This document shows, one piece after another, positions 55,760 through 64,000 of a stretch of 64,000 nt of DNA. Position 1 is the stretch's first letter, and each line of letters starts with the position of its first letter. The stretch covers positions 5,332,001-5,396,000 of the forward strand of contig NZ_CP009279.1 of the NCBI RefSeq assembly GCF_000758545.1, written 5' to 3'. This DNA is from Paenibacillus sp. FSL H7-0737 (GTDB lineage Bacteria > Bacillota > Bacilli > Paenibacillales > Paenibacillaceae). A program made the position numbers and the translations under genes. The notes under the pieces were generated by a model. The model was not told the origin of the DNA. It saw nothing but the letters and a program-made list of their open reading frames with translations, and ran no database searches.

Positions 55760-57157
55760 TCACCTACCCAACAGGCCTGCCGGAGCAAGCACCGTCTTAG
55801 GCACAGAAAAATCGCCGCTACCGGCAGTACGTTCTGTGGAACTAGACTGCTTAACCGGGGCGGAATCTCCGCCATCTGAATTAGATTCGAGCTGTTCCTG
55901 TAGCGCAAAAATTTTGGAGAAATAATCAAGAGCTTCATTCCCCTGCTTGCCACCGGACATCTCTTTAATTACATTGATTGGATCATGCATCATTTGGTTC
56001 ACAATGCTTTTGGTCAAACGACGGATCACCTTGCGCTGATGCTCGTCCAGCTCAGGCAGCTTATTGAACAGACTCTCCATCGTTTCCTCATGAATCGCAT
56101 TCGACTTATCCTGAAGCGCCCGGATTACCGGTCTCACGCCAAGCGTCTTAAGCCACAGCTGGAACTCATCCATTTCCTCACCGATCATCACTTCAATCTT
56201 CGCAGCCTCACTCCGGCGCATTTCCAGGTTGCTCTCCACAATGCCCTCCAGATCGTCAATATCATACAAAAAAACATCTGGCACATTAGCCGCCGCAGGA
56301 TCAATATCACGGGGTACAGCTATATCAATCATAAAAAGCGGCCGCGAAGGGCGACGCTTCATAGCATTCGCTACCTGATCTGCCGAAAGCACATACCCGT
56401 CAGCTCCCGTTGAGCTGATCACAATATCCACTTCATTAAGAACTTTTAAAGCATCTTCAATCGTGCTTGGCTTACCCGAGAACTTCTCTGCCAGTTCAAT
56501 CGCACGCGACAGCGTACGGTTAGCGACAATCACCTCAGCCGCACCACTACTATATAGATGCTTTACAGTGAGCTCGCTCATTTTGCCGGCGCCCAGAATC
56601 AGTACTCTTTTACCAGTGAACATGCCAAAAATCCGCTTGCCCAGCTCCACTGCCGCATAACTGACAGATACTGCGCTTTCGCCGATTGACGTTTCACTAT
56701 GTGCTCTTTTGCCGAGTGTCACCGCTTGTTTAAATAGCCGATTGAACCAAGTTCCAGTTACACCCTCAGCCTGAGCCGTGAGAAAAGAACTTCGCACCTG
56801 TCCCAGGATCTGCGTCTCGCCAATCACCATGGAATCCAGGCCGCAGGTCACGCGGAACAAATGCGCAATCGCCTGCTCGTCTTCATATATATACATATGC
56901 TGTGCAAATTGCTCATTTTTCACTCCAAACCACTGCTCCATAAAGCCGCGGAGGAAATAACCTCCCATATGAAGGCGGTCCATGACCACATAAATTTCCG
57001 TACGGTTGCAGGTGGCTACTACGACCCCTTCCAGCACACCCTTCGTCTTCATCAGTTGATGAAGCGCTGCCGGAAGATCACTCTCCGCAAAAGCAAACTG
57101 TTCCCTAACCTCCACGGGAGCCGTACGATAATTCAGGCCAACGACGACGATGTGCAT
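55760..57157 (-). CDS. hemA: Glutamyl-tRNA reductase
   Basis: The 465-residue enzyme reduces glutamyl-tRNA to glutamate-1-semialdehyde, the committed step of heme synthesis. The catalytic Cys50 is in VVATCNRTEIY; GLDSMVIGETQILGQVR, SVSYAAVELGKRIFG, and GAGKMSELTVKHL (NADP domain) are present, with a C-terminal dimerisation domain from about 310. The last 45 residues are a Ser/Gly-rich tail longer than usual. ATG 57157 follows GGATGGTGA. Confidence 0.96.
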   Translation of the reverse strand: MHIVVVGLNYRTAPVEVREQFAFAESDLPAALHQLMKTKGVLEGVVVATCNRTEIYVVMDRLHMGGYFLRGFMEQWFGVKNEQFAQHMYIYEDEQAIAHLFRVTCGLDSMVIGETQILGQVRSSFLTAQAEGVTGTWFNRLFKQAVTLGKRAHSETSIGESAVSVSYAAVELGKRIFGMFTGKRVLILGAGKMSELTVKHLYSSGAAEVIVANRTLSRAIELAEKFSGKPSTIEDALKVLNEVDIVISSTGADGYVLSADQVANAMKRRPSRPLFMIDIAVPRDIDPAAANVPDVFLYDIDDLEGIVESNLEMRRSEAAKIEVMIGEEMDEFQLWLKTLGVRPVIRALQDKSNAIHEETMESLFNKLPELDEHQRKVIRRLTKSIVNQMMHDPINVIKEMSGGKQGNEALDYFSKIFALQEQLESNSDGGDSAPVKQSSSTERTAGSGDFSVPKTVLAPAGLLGR

Positions 57158-57210
57158 CGATAGTTCACCATCCTAGTCTCTATTCATTACTGTGTACAGT
57201 TATATTAAAG

Positions 57211-57240
57211 AATATATTTACATAATATTCACTTTCACAA
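57211..57240 (-). promoter_or_regulatory. Candidate promoter of hemA
   Basis: On the minus strand TTGTGA (57235-57240) and TATATT (57211-57216) are 18 bases apart, about 54 bases upstream of the hemA start codon. Confidence 0.5.
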
Positions 57241-57320
57241 CATCTCAAAACACTGTGTTAAGTATATCACACGAAAATACGACTTTTTACAGATTTTTTG
57301 AACGCTTTATGAAATCCAGA

Positions 57321-57335
57321 TAATAATTATTATAA
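57321..57335. promoter_or_regulatory. PerR/Fur-like box upstream of hemA
   Basis: TAATAATTATTATAA agrees with the PerR consensus TTATAATnATTATAA at 13 of 14 fixed positions. PerR represses the hem operon of B. subtilis. The box lies about 80 bases upstream of the candidate -35, between the upstream terminator and hemA. Fur or Zur could bind a similar site. Confidence 0.5.
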
Positions 57336-57336
57336 A

Positions 57337-57363
57337 TAAAAAACCGCAGGTTCGCTACGGTTA
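57337..57363 (-). terminator. Terminator upstream of hemA
   Basis: AACCG and CGGTT with inner pairs form a short stem, followed on the minus strand by TTTTTTATTTA. It separates the DUF218 transcript from hemA. Confidence 0.65.
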
Positions 57364-57478
57364 GGATGGGTTATTTTGTGATTAATTATTAGTTGGTGGG
57401 AGTGTGGAGGGCATTCATTAGCTACTAGTTATGAATATCGTCATAATTCCTCTGAGAATAGAGCATCAGATACGTGTT

Positions 57479-57556
57479 TCAAAACTTCTCAGGTTTTACA
57501 ACTTTTATCGATGCTACTACTCCAAATGATTTACAAGCTAAGTTTGCTTCGTTCAT
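57479..57556 (-). CDS. Possible 25-residue small protein
   Basis: ATG 57556 is preceded by GAGGTGG seven bases upstream and opens a frame of 25 codons ending at TGA 57479. The peptide starts MNEANLACK and ends VVKPEKF; it has one cysteine and no membrane segment. A second, eight-codon frame with AGAGG before its ATG follows near 57420-57450. Both lie between the DUF218 gene and a terminator, so they would be on its transcript. No family is recognised. The ribosome binding site is the only support. Confidence 0.35.
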   Translation of the reverse strand: MNEANLACKSFGVVASIKVVKPEKF

Positions 57557-57592
57557 AACGACCACCTCGGAGAAAGTATATGCTATTCCAAA

Positions 57593-58237
57593 CTAGCGAA
57601 ACCAGTTCTTTATCTGATCAAGAATACTTTTTGCCTCCGATCCATTGTAACCGAAGGTATTACCGATCATTTTCACATACTCGTTGAACGTTGTTTCCCT
57701 ACTCTTTCGGTCACTCCACCAGCGCTTAGCGTTATATCCTGAGGCAGATGCTACATACGTAAGCTCAATATCTGACTTTTTGTACACACGATCAAAAAGA
57801 AACTTAACCCGGCGCATATGAAAATCCGAGGAAACGACAATTGCAGAATGAAAATCGTGTTCCTTCATTATAGGGAGTGTGAACTCTGCATTCTGGTTAG
57901 TGCTTTCGGCTGCTTTCTCGGTATAGATAGCATCCTGCGGTATTCCAAGAGCTAGGGCGGTTTGAACCATGTCACCTGATGAACTCGCTAACTCTTTGAC
58001 GTTGGAAAGAATTATATAAGGAGCGTAGCCAGCTTTATATAACTCGGCTGCTTTTTCTACCCGGCCTTGACCTCCGCTAAGAACTAGGATGACATCGGTT
58101 TCCTTCGGGACTTGGGTTAAGGAAAGGAATGTTCCAGCGGTGAAATACCCTACGAGTAATAGGATCCCACACAAACAAACAAAAAATCTTCTCTTAGTAA
58201 ACCCGACTTTTTTTTTCTTGGCGGTTCTATTCTTCAT
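57593..58237 (-). CDS. YdcF/DUF218 family membrane-anchored protein
   Basis: The 214-residue protein has a basic N-terminus, one membrane segment at about 17-42 (FFVCLCGILLLVGYFTAGTFL) and an outer DUF218 domain with VILVLSGGQGRVEKAAELY, ESTNQNAEFTLPIMKEH and VVSSDFHMRR. Relatives such as SanA and ElyC affect the cell envelope, and the fold is thought to bind nucleotides or carry out hydrolysis; the reaction is unknown. It lies between hemA and the polysaccharide genes. Confidence 0.85.
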   Translation of the reverse strand: MKNRTAKKKKVGFTKRRFFVCLCGILLLVGYFTAGTFLSLTQVPKETDVILVLSGGQGRVEKAAELYKAGYAPYIILSNVKELASSSGDMVQTALALGIPQDAIYTEKAAESTNQNAEFTLPIMKEHDFHSAIVVSSDFHMRRVKFLFDRVYKKSDIELTYVASASGYNAKRWWSDRKSRETTFNEYVKMIGNTFGYNGSEAKSILDQIKNWFR

Positions 58238-58360
58238 AAAATATTAAATTTCCTCTTTCAATAGTTTCCATTCATCTTATCTTCTTCATAGTGTACGGTG
58301 ACAACTCATCTTCGATATATCTCTATTAAATACAAGGATTATTTTACAAATCCAAGAATA

Positions 58361-59488
58361 TTATATTTTCCTCCAAACCATTTTATTTACAACTCCAGTA
58401 TAACTCTGAATGATTTTAACAACCTTAACGCTTACGTTCTCATCCGCGTAGTCAGGAGTTGTATAACCGTGGTCACCATTTGCATGCATTGAAACTGCAA
58501 GGTTAACTGCCTGTAGCACCTGCTCAGTAGTGATACTTCCAATAATAAAATTTCCTTTATCCATAGATTCTGGTCTCTCTGTACTAGTACGAACAGATAC
58601 AGCAGGAAATTTGAAATAAGATGCTTCCTCCGGTATCGTTCCACTATCAGATACTACGCAGAATGCATTTATCTGTAATTTGTTATAATCTGAAAAACCA
58701 AACGGTTGTAATTTCCGAACATTAGGATGAAATTTGAATCCCCTTTGTTCTATGAACTTAGCACTCCGAGGGTGAGTACTATATATAACAGGAATATCAT
58801 AATTCTCTGCCATCGCATTAACAGCATTCATTAAGGCAAGGAAATTCTCCTCAATATCAATATTTTCTTCACGATGAGCTGAAAGTAAAATGTAGTTCCC
58901 CTTCTCTAAGCCCAACTCCAAAAGAACATTACTTTTTTCAATTTTGTCAATATTAGCTGTCAATACTTCTGACATCGGAGATCCTGTTACATATGTACGC
59001 TCTTTATTAATACCTTCATTGTTCAGGTAACGACGTGCATGCTCACTATAACATAAGTTTACATCAGCTATATGATCAACAATACGTCTATTAGTCTCTT
59101 CCGGCAGGTTTTCATCAAAGCATCTATTACCAGCTTCCATATGGAAAATAGGTACTTTTAATCTCTTAGCAGAAAGGGCTGAAAGAGCAGAATTTGTATC
59201 ACCTAGAATTAAAAGTGCATCTGGTTGTACTTCCGAAAGCACCTTATAGCTCTTTGAAATTATATTTCCAATGGTCTCTCCAAGATCATTACCAACTGCG
59301 TCCAAGTAATAATCAGGCTTTCTCAAACCCATTTCTTCAAAGAAAATCTGATTAAGATTATAATCATAATTCTGGCCAGTATGAACAATAGTATTGTCAA
59401 AATACTTGTCGCATTTTTTGATAACCTCTGAAAGACGTATGATTTCCGGCCTTGTCCCAAGAATGATCATAAGTTTTAACTTTTTCAT
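58361..59488 (-). CDS. capG: UDP-N-acetylglucosamine 2-epimerase family, CapG/FnlC-like
   Basis: The 375-residue GT-B-like epimerase has the WecB-family motifs ILGTRPEIIRLSEVI, VHTGQNYD, HMEAGNRCFDENLPEETNRR and VSDSGTIPEEA. Next to capE- and capF-like genes it most likely makes UDP-L-FucNAc by C2 epimerisation, the last step of that pathway. Plain ManNAc formation is the alternative. Start: ATG 59488 has GGAGG six bases upstream; the frame open to 59539 overlaps capF. About 120 AT-rich bases separate it from the DUF218 gene. Confidence 0.85.
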   Translation of the reverse strand: MKKLKLMIILGTRPEIIRLSEVIKKCDKYFDNTIVHTGQNYDYNLNQIFFEEMGLRKPDYYLDAVGNDLGETIGNIISKSYKVLSEVQPDALLILGDTNSALSALSAKRLKVPIFHMEAGNRCFDENLPEETNRRIVDHIADVNLCYSEHARRYLNNEGINKERTYVTGSPMSEVLTANIDKIEKSNVLLELGLEKGNYILLSAHREENIDIEENFLALMNAVNAMAENYDIPVIYSTHPRSAKFIEQRGFKFHPNVRKLQPFGFSDYNKLQINAFCVVSDSGTIPEEASYFKFPAVSVRTSTERPESMDKGNFIIGSITTEQVLQAVNLAVSMHANGDHGYTTPDYADENVSVKVVKIIQSYTGVVNKMVWRKI

Positions 59489-59489
59489 T

Positions 59490-60599
59490 TCAAACCTCCA
59501 AGTAATAAGTATCAGGATTCTCCGGATCAAATGATTCATTTGCCCACATTATGGTTACCATATCACTTGCACCAAGATTCTCTATGTTATGAGTATAGCC
59601 CGTTGGAATATCAATAACTTCCAGGTGATCACCACTAACGTGATATTCAATAACTTTTGAAGAACCAACATTTCTAAACCGAATGACTCCAGTTCCACTC
59701 ACCACTAGAAATTTTTCATTTTTTGTATGATGCCAGTGGTTTCCCTTGGTGATTCCAGGTCTTGAAATATTCACTGAAACTTGCCCTCTGTCGGGAGTCT
59801 TTAAAAACTCACTGAAAGATCCTCGATCATCCACATTCATTTTTAACGGATAACTAAATTGATTTCTAGGTAGATAGCTTAAATAAGTACTATATAATTT
59901 TTTTGTGAATTCATCAGACATATTAGGAATAGATCGCTCTTCACGGCTGTTCTTAAAAGAATATATCAAATCTACTATTTCTCCAAGACTACTGATGTGA
60001 GCTACTGGAACTTCACAAAATTTACCGGATCTATTTTCTTTACCTTTAAGAGCCTGAATAAGTTCCTTAACTACATCGTCAATATAGACTAGGTTCATAA
60101 CAGAATACCGATCATTAACAGTGATCGGAAGATCATTAGAAATATTGTGGCAAAACGTCGCTACCACACTGTTATAATTCGGTCTAGACCATTTTCCAAA
60201 TACATTTGGAAAGCGATAAACTAACACCTTATTCCCAGTTTCTTCAGCATAACCAAATATTAAATTTTCTCCAGCTTTTTTACTCTGCCCATATGGATTA
60301 TCAAGATCTGCTTGAATTGATGATGCAAACATAATCGGACAGGTATTATGATGTACACTCAGGGCTTTCAACAAAACTGAGGTAAGCTCAAAATTACCCT
60401 CCATAAATTCTGACTGTTCCTTAGGACGATTCACCCCAGCAAGATGAAAAACAAAATCTGCTTTTTGGCAGTATTTTTCAAGAAGTGATGATTCTCCATC
60501 GGAATCAAACTCAAAAATATCGTTATAAGATTGATTTTTCAATTCGGCGATAAGATTTTTCCCAATAAACCCCTTAGCTCCTGTGACTAGAATGTTCAT
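59490..60599 (-). CDS. capF: CapF/FnlB-like bifunctional epimerase-reductase with cupin
   Basis: The 369-residue protein has an N-terminal short-chain dehydrogenase domain (about 1-245; VTGAKGFIGKNL, FHLAGVNRPKE) and a C-terminal cupin (about 250-365) with the metal site in GNHWHHTKNEKFLVVSG. In Staphylococcus aureus CapF the cupin epimerises at C3 and the reductase reduces C4 on the way to UDP-L-FucNAc. It overlaps the capE stop by four bases and ends two bases before the capG start. Confidence 0.9.
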   Translation of the reverse strand: MNILVTGAKGFIGKNLIAELKNQSYNDIFEFDSDGESSLLEKYCQKADFVFHLAGVNRPKEQSEFMEGNFELTSVLLKALSVHHNTCPIMFASSIQADLDNPYGQSKKAGENLIFGYAEETGNKVLVYRFPNVFGKWSRPNYNSVVATFCHNISNDLPITVNDRYSVMNLVYIDDVVKELIQALKGKENRSGKFCEVPVAHISSLGEIVDLIYSFKNSREERSIPNMSDEFTKKLYSTYLSYLPRNQFSYPLKMNVDDRGSFSEFLKTPDRGQVSVNISRPGITKGNHWHHTKNEKFLVVSGTGVIRFRNVGSSKVIEYHVSGDHLEVIDIPTGYTHNIENLGASDMVTIMWANESFDPENPDTYYLEV

Positions 60600-61618
60600 T
60601 GTCTATTCCAGCCTTTCAGCTCATTTTGTACATAATCAAGTGAAAGCAATTTTTCCTTTACCTGTTCGATTGTAAGTCTTTCTGTATTATGAGAGTTATA
60701 TTCATCTTCAGACGAAAGTTTCTGATCTCCCTCAAAAAAATACTTATCATAGTTTAGATCTCTTTTATCAGCCGGAACTCTATAGAAACCACCCAAGTCA
60801 TGAGCTACTACAGCCTCTTCTTTGGTTAATAAAGTTTCATATAACTTTTCACCATGTCTTGTACCTATTACTCTTATTTCATTGTCTGCATCGAACAATT
60901 CTTTTATTGCTAGTGCTAAATCCCCCACTGTAGAAGCAGGAGATTTTTGTACCATAATATCTCCTGCTTGAGCATTTTGAAATGCGAAAACTACAAGTTC
61001 TACAGCTTCTTCAAGACTCATTAAATATCTAGTCATATTGGGATCTGTCACTGTTATAGGGTGTCCACTTTTTATCTGCTCAATAAATAGTGGTATAACG
61101 GAACCCCTAGAAGCCATAACATTACCATATCTAGTACCGCATATTAGAGTTTTATTCCAATCTACAGTTTTAGATTTTGCTATGTACACCTTTTCCATCA
61201 TAGCTTTAGAGATTCCCATCGCATTAATTGGGTACGCAGCTTTATCGGTAGAAAGACATACTACCTTTTCCACTCCATTTTCAATAGCCGCTGTAATAAC
61301 GTTATCAGTTCCTAGAATATTTGTTTTAACAGCTTCTAATGGGAAAAATTCGCAAGATGGCACTTGCTTTAGGGCCGCGGCATGAAAGATATAATTCACA
61401 CCATGTATAGCGTTTTTAATAGAATGTAGATCTCTTACATCACCTATGTAAAATTTCACTTTATCATTTTTATACAATTTTCGCATGTCATCTTGTTTTT
61501 TTTCATCTCTAGAAAATATACGGATTTCACCAATGTCAGTATTAAGAAGTCGATCAAGAATAGCATTACCAAATGATCCTGTTCCACCGGTTATTAATAA
61601 AGTTTTATTCTTAAACAT
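60596..61618 (-). CDS. capE: CapE/FnlA-like UDP-GlcNAc dehydratase-epimerase
   Basis: The 340-residue extended SDR has LITGGTGSFGNAILDRLL (NAD loop), FHAAALKQVPSCE and LSTDKAAYPINAMGISKAMMEK, in which methionine and lysine replace the usual YxxxK as in CapE and FlaA1 relatives. It converts UDP-GlcNAc to the 4-keto-6-deoxy sugar inverted at C5, the first step of UDP-L-FucNAc. Start: ATG 61618 with AGGAG nine bases upstream rather than the TTG at 61627; it overlaps the flippase stop by eight bases. Confidence 0.9.
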   Translation of the reverse strand: MFKNKTLLITGGTGSFGNAILDRLLNTDIGEIRIFSRDEKKQDDMRKLYKNDKVKFYIGDVRDLHSIKNAIHGVNYIFHAAALKQVPSCEFFPLEAVKTNILGTDNVITAAIENGVEKVVCLSTDKAAYPINAMGISKAMMEKVYIAKSKTVDWNKTLICGTRYGNVMASRGSVIPLFIEQIKSGHPITVTDPNMTRYLMSLEEAVELVVFAFQNAQAGDIMVQKSPASTVGDLALAIKELFDADNEIRVIGTRHGEKLYETLLTKEEAVVAHDLGGFYRVPADKRDLNYDKYFFEGDQKLSSEDEYNSHNTERLTIEQVKEKLLSLDYVQNELKGWNRQ

Positions 61619-62990
61619 TATCTGCAACTCCTATTTCTCTATTTTCAAAAGACTTTTTTAACCAAATTGGCTGTATAACACAATATATACTCATAGCAAT
61701 GATATTTGCTATAACTACACCAATCCAAGAATTTAATGCTTCAACAAGAATCCAAGATATAGGTATTTTAATGATTGCTCCTATAGTAAAAAAAATAGCT
61801 TGTGTTTTTAATTCACCAATCCCGTTAGCAATACTAGATAATACAGCATTCCAAATAAAAATACTTCCAGAAATCGCGAAAATAAAAGCGTAAAAATAAT
61901 TCACCTGAATTGCACTATCTCCAAGCCAAATATTAATAACGAACTGTAAAAATGGTATTATAATAAACTCACATAACACAGCTATTAAAGCCATTTTGTT
62001 TAAAATTTTATAAAGTTTCTTAATCCAATTATACTTTTGTTCGGCAAAAGCTTTTGTTACAGCTGACCAAATTGGAGTTATTGCCAATGTGAAAACAACA
62101 CCAATCAAAGTGAAAAGTTTATTGTAAATTTGATATTCGACAACCATTTGGGGACTTGATAGACTCGTAATTAAGAACTCATTAGTAGTTGTTATGATCA
62201 TATACATAATTTGAATCCAAAAGAACACCCCACCTAATTTCATAACCTCTTCCGCATACTTTCTCTCGAAATAATAAAAACTCGGCTTACTATTTTTTAA
62301 TTTTTTCGAGAAAACTATGATAGTTGTCAATAATAGCGGTATATTAACAGCTAAAACATTAACAACAGCTAAAGAGATCAAGTTAGTTGATATGTCCGCT
62401 GATTTTGCAGATAAAACATATACTAATGTAATAATACTTGTTAATAAACTTAGTAAATTATTAAGAGCAGATTTTTGCATCGCATAAAGTATTGATGTTA
62501 TTAACTTAAATAAAAACTGAAACATTATACCGGAAAATACAATACTTACAGAAAGATTGAGTGTTTCCTTTGAAATAATGTTAATAGGTACATTAAATAC
62601 AATATTCCAATTAATAAATCTAAAAACAATTGTTGATATGAGTATTGATAATAGAACCACTACTCCAATGATAATGTAAGCAGAGGATATATATTTTTTA
62701 GCCGCTAGGTCATCTTTTTGAGCTAATACTGGCACTAAGTGATTTCTGAGACCATTTCCTATACCTAAATCAAATGTAAGAATCCATGATAAAACAGATA
62801 ATATGGTGAACCAAAGACCCAAAATTTGTTGATTATCAAAATAGTTTAAATATGCTGGTAGAGTAAACATTGAAATAATAATTGCTCCACCTTTAACTAA
62901 TAAGGCGCCTACGGTGTTAAATAGTATTATTTTATTGCTTTCATCTGTCTTCGAAATATTGTTACTTAGCACTCTAAATGGATTAAACAT
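61611..62990 (-). CDS. wzx: Wzx-type polysaccharide flippase
   Basis: The 459-residue protein has 12 to 14 membrane segments and belongs to the MOP/Wzx exporters (LPAYLNYFDNQQILGLWFTILSVLSWILTFDLGIGNGLRNHLV is its N-terminal signature, in part). It would flip undecaprenyl-linked repeat units across the membrane. It overlaps the glycosyltransferase gene upstream and capE downstream by eight bases each. Confidence 0.88.
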   Translation of the reverse strand: MFNPFRVLSNNISKTDESNKIILFNTVGALLVKGGAIIISMFTLPAYLNYFDNQQILGLWFTILSVLSWILTFDLGIGNGLRNHLVPVLAQKDDLAAKKYISSAYIIIGVVVLLSILISTIVFRFINWNIVFNVPINIISKETLNLSVSIVFSGIMFQFLFKLITSILYAMQKSALNNLLSLLTSIITLVYVLSAKSADISTNLISLAVVNVLAVNIPLLLTTIIVFSKKLKNSKPSFYYFERKYAEEVMKLGGVFFWIQIMYMIITTTNEFLITSLSSPQMVVEYQIYNKLFTLIGVVFTLAITPIWSAVTKAFAEQKYNWIKKLYKILNKMALIAVLCEFIIIPFLQFVINIWLGDSAIQVNYFYAFIFAISGSIFIWNAVLSSIANGIGELKTQAIFFTIGAIIKIPISWILVEALNSWIGVVIANIIAMSIYCVIQPIWLKKSFENREIGVADNV

Positions 62991-64000
62991 TATTATGGAC
63001 CCCTAGCATTACCTTTATGTTTTCTACAAATTCTTCGTTAAGTCTATCAAGATATTTATAACTATCATAATCATCACTGAAATCGATAGATTGTAAAACT
63101 TTAGCAATCGATTCTGGCGTATCCTCCTCATAATAATATACAAGTCCCCCTATCTTTGATTTTTTGACACACTCAATGTTACTTGAAACTACTCTTAATC
63201 CCACACTCATGTATGAAAGCATTTTTGACGGAAAGCTATACTTTAAATACTCCCCAGTAGCGATTTGTGTACTTAGTCCAATATCACAATTCGATAAATA
63301 ATCTATGTATTCTTGTCCCTTTTTCTCTCCATCGTATCTAACTTTGCAATCAGAAATTTCATTTAATAATTCAATCTCTTGTTTTAATTTTTTTATATTC
63401 TCTACATCTCCAAAACCAATAACACTAATTTTATAGGAAGAGTTCAAATATTCCGCTACTCTTATAGCATTAAAAGCTCCCGCCTTAACTGAGTCTATTA
63501 TTCCTGCATAAACTATTGAAACCGTATTACTTTTTTTACGTTTAGTTTTTTTTTGAGTATTGTAATTCCCATGAATTACAATACTTTCCTTATTTAAATG
63601 TGAGTATGCCTCTCTCATTAAATCCGTTGATAATAGATGATAATCTGCGTAACTAATCATCTTTTTTTCAAGCCATTCAAACAAAACTGGTTGTTTAATA
63701 ACAACGCAATATTCTTCTTCAATTTCCAATATAAGCTTAAATCCTTTAAGGAGCTTGGCAAAATATATTGGAAAATCTATCATAAGCGAGTGATATACAA
63801 TGATTTTCTCTCCACGTTTAACATTAATTACAAGGTAGAAGAAAAGCCATATCCATGACCAAGCAATTCTGAATAGTTTCATTATCTTAATTCTTGCGCC
63901 GAAAGTAGATCCAAGTGTTAATGTTATCCCGTCCCGTAGATCAGATGTCCGTTTATCATACCATCCTTCTGTATTTGCAGTCCAAGAGGGTGAAATAATC
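62983..64000 (-). CDS. Glycosyltransferase, GT4-like, 5' end outside the window
   Basis: The frame is open without a stop to the window edge (338 codons visible from 63999), so the first Met inside it (63882) is not the start. The visible N-terminal part reads ISPSWTANTEGWYDKR and LTLGSTFGARIK, a typical GT4 beginning. The second half has VYAGIIDSVKAGAFNAIRV and the donor region CDIGLSTQIATGEYLKYSFPSKMLSYMSVGLRV in part. Sugar and acceptor are unknown. It is in one unit with the flippase (8-base overlap). The DNA is strongly AT-rich. Confidence 0.75.
   Translation of the reverse strand, partial: IISPSWTANTEGWYDKRTSDLRDGITLTLGSTFGARIKIMKLFRIAWSWIWLFFYLVINVKRGEKIIVYHSLMIDFPIYFAKLLKGFKLILEIEEEYCVVIKQPVLFEWLEKKMISYADYHLLSTDLMREAYSHLNKESIVIHGNYNTQKKTKRKKSNTVSIVYAGIIDSVKAGAFNAIRVAEYLNSSYKISVIGFGDVENIKKLKQEIELLNEISDCKVRYDGEKKGQEYIDYLSNCDIGLSTQIATGEYLKYSFPSKMLSYMSVGLRVVSSNIECVKKSKIGGLVYYYEEDTPESIAKVLQSIDFSDDYDSYKYLDRLNEEFVENIKVMLGVHNNV

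Overview
The window looks like chromosome from a spore-forming, low-to-middle GC Gram-positive bacterium, most likely Paenibacillus or a close relative (Paenibacillaceae). I infer this from gene content and gene order read by eye; no database search was possible. Almost all genes lie on the minus strand. The order obg, spo0B, rpmA, prp, rplU, rng, spoIVFB, spoIVFA, minD, minC, mreD, mreC, mreB, radC, maf, spoIIB-like, folC, valS, spoVID, hemL, hemB, hemD, hemC, hemX, hemA is the classic Bacillus subtilis 'obg to hemA' backbone, here with several insertions and losses.

Layout. 1-1,600: the 3' end of fabV and an aldo/keto reductase gene (plus strand). 1,616-2,615: nine tRNA genes from one promoter. 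2,698-3,237: a TmrB-like nucleotide kinase. 3,371-8,351: a complete 16S-23S-5S rRNA operon. 8,801-10,726: a SafA-like double-LysM spore coat protein with 13-residue repeats. 11,051-15,621: amino acid operon pheB(thrR)-hom-thrB-pheA-ilvE. 15,780-20,058: an envelope-stress-like operon of an SPFH/zinc-ribbon protein and three membrane proteins, without pspA beside it. 20,371-34,198: ribosome assembly, sporulation, cell shape and division genes. 34,415-35,401: a plus-strand diaminopimelate dehydrogenase gene that appears to start with CTG. 35,496-39,377: a glycosyltransferase and two tandem diguanylate cyclases. 39,659-47,214: murC, folC, valS with its T-box leader, and spoVID. 47,577-57,157: the heme/siroheme cluster, interrupted by a tandem array of 51-bp units. 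57,479-64,000: a DUF218 protein, then an AT-rich surface polysaccharide cluster (capE/capF/capG-like UDP-L-FucNAc synthesis, a Wzx flippase, and a glycosyltransferase that runs off the window).

How the genes work together. hemA, hemC, hemD, hemB and hemL make tetrapyrroles from glutamyl-tRNA; the methyltransferase half of the CobA-HemD fusion and the precorrin-2 dehydrogenase branch off to siroheme. SpoVID and the SafA-like protein are known partners in spore coat assembly and both occur here. SpoIVFA/SpoIVFB, Spo0B and the SpoIIB-like protein act in sporulation; MinCD and MreBCD act in division and shape. Prp trims the N-terminal extension of L27, and both are encoded beside L21.

The signals least explained by known genes are: the 51-bp tandem array with compensating hairpins inside the heme gene cluster (53,705-54,170); a 95-bp two-hairpin repeat present twice, each time just behind an intrinsic terminator (20,208 and 45,682); the CTG start of the diaminopimelate dehydrogenase gene; and the SPFH/membrane operon with duplicated modules.
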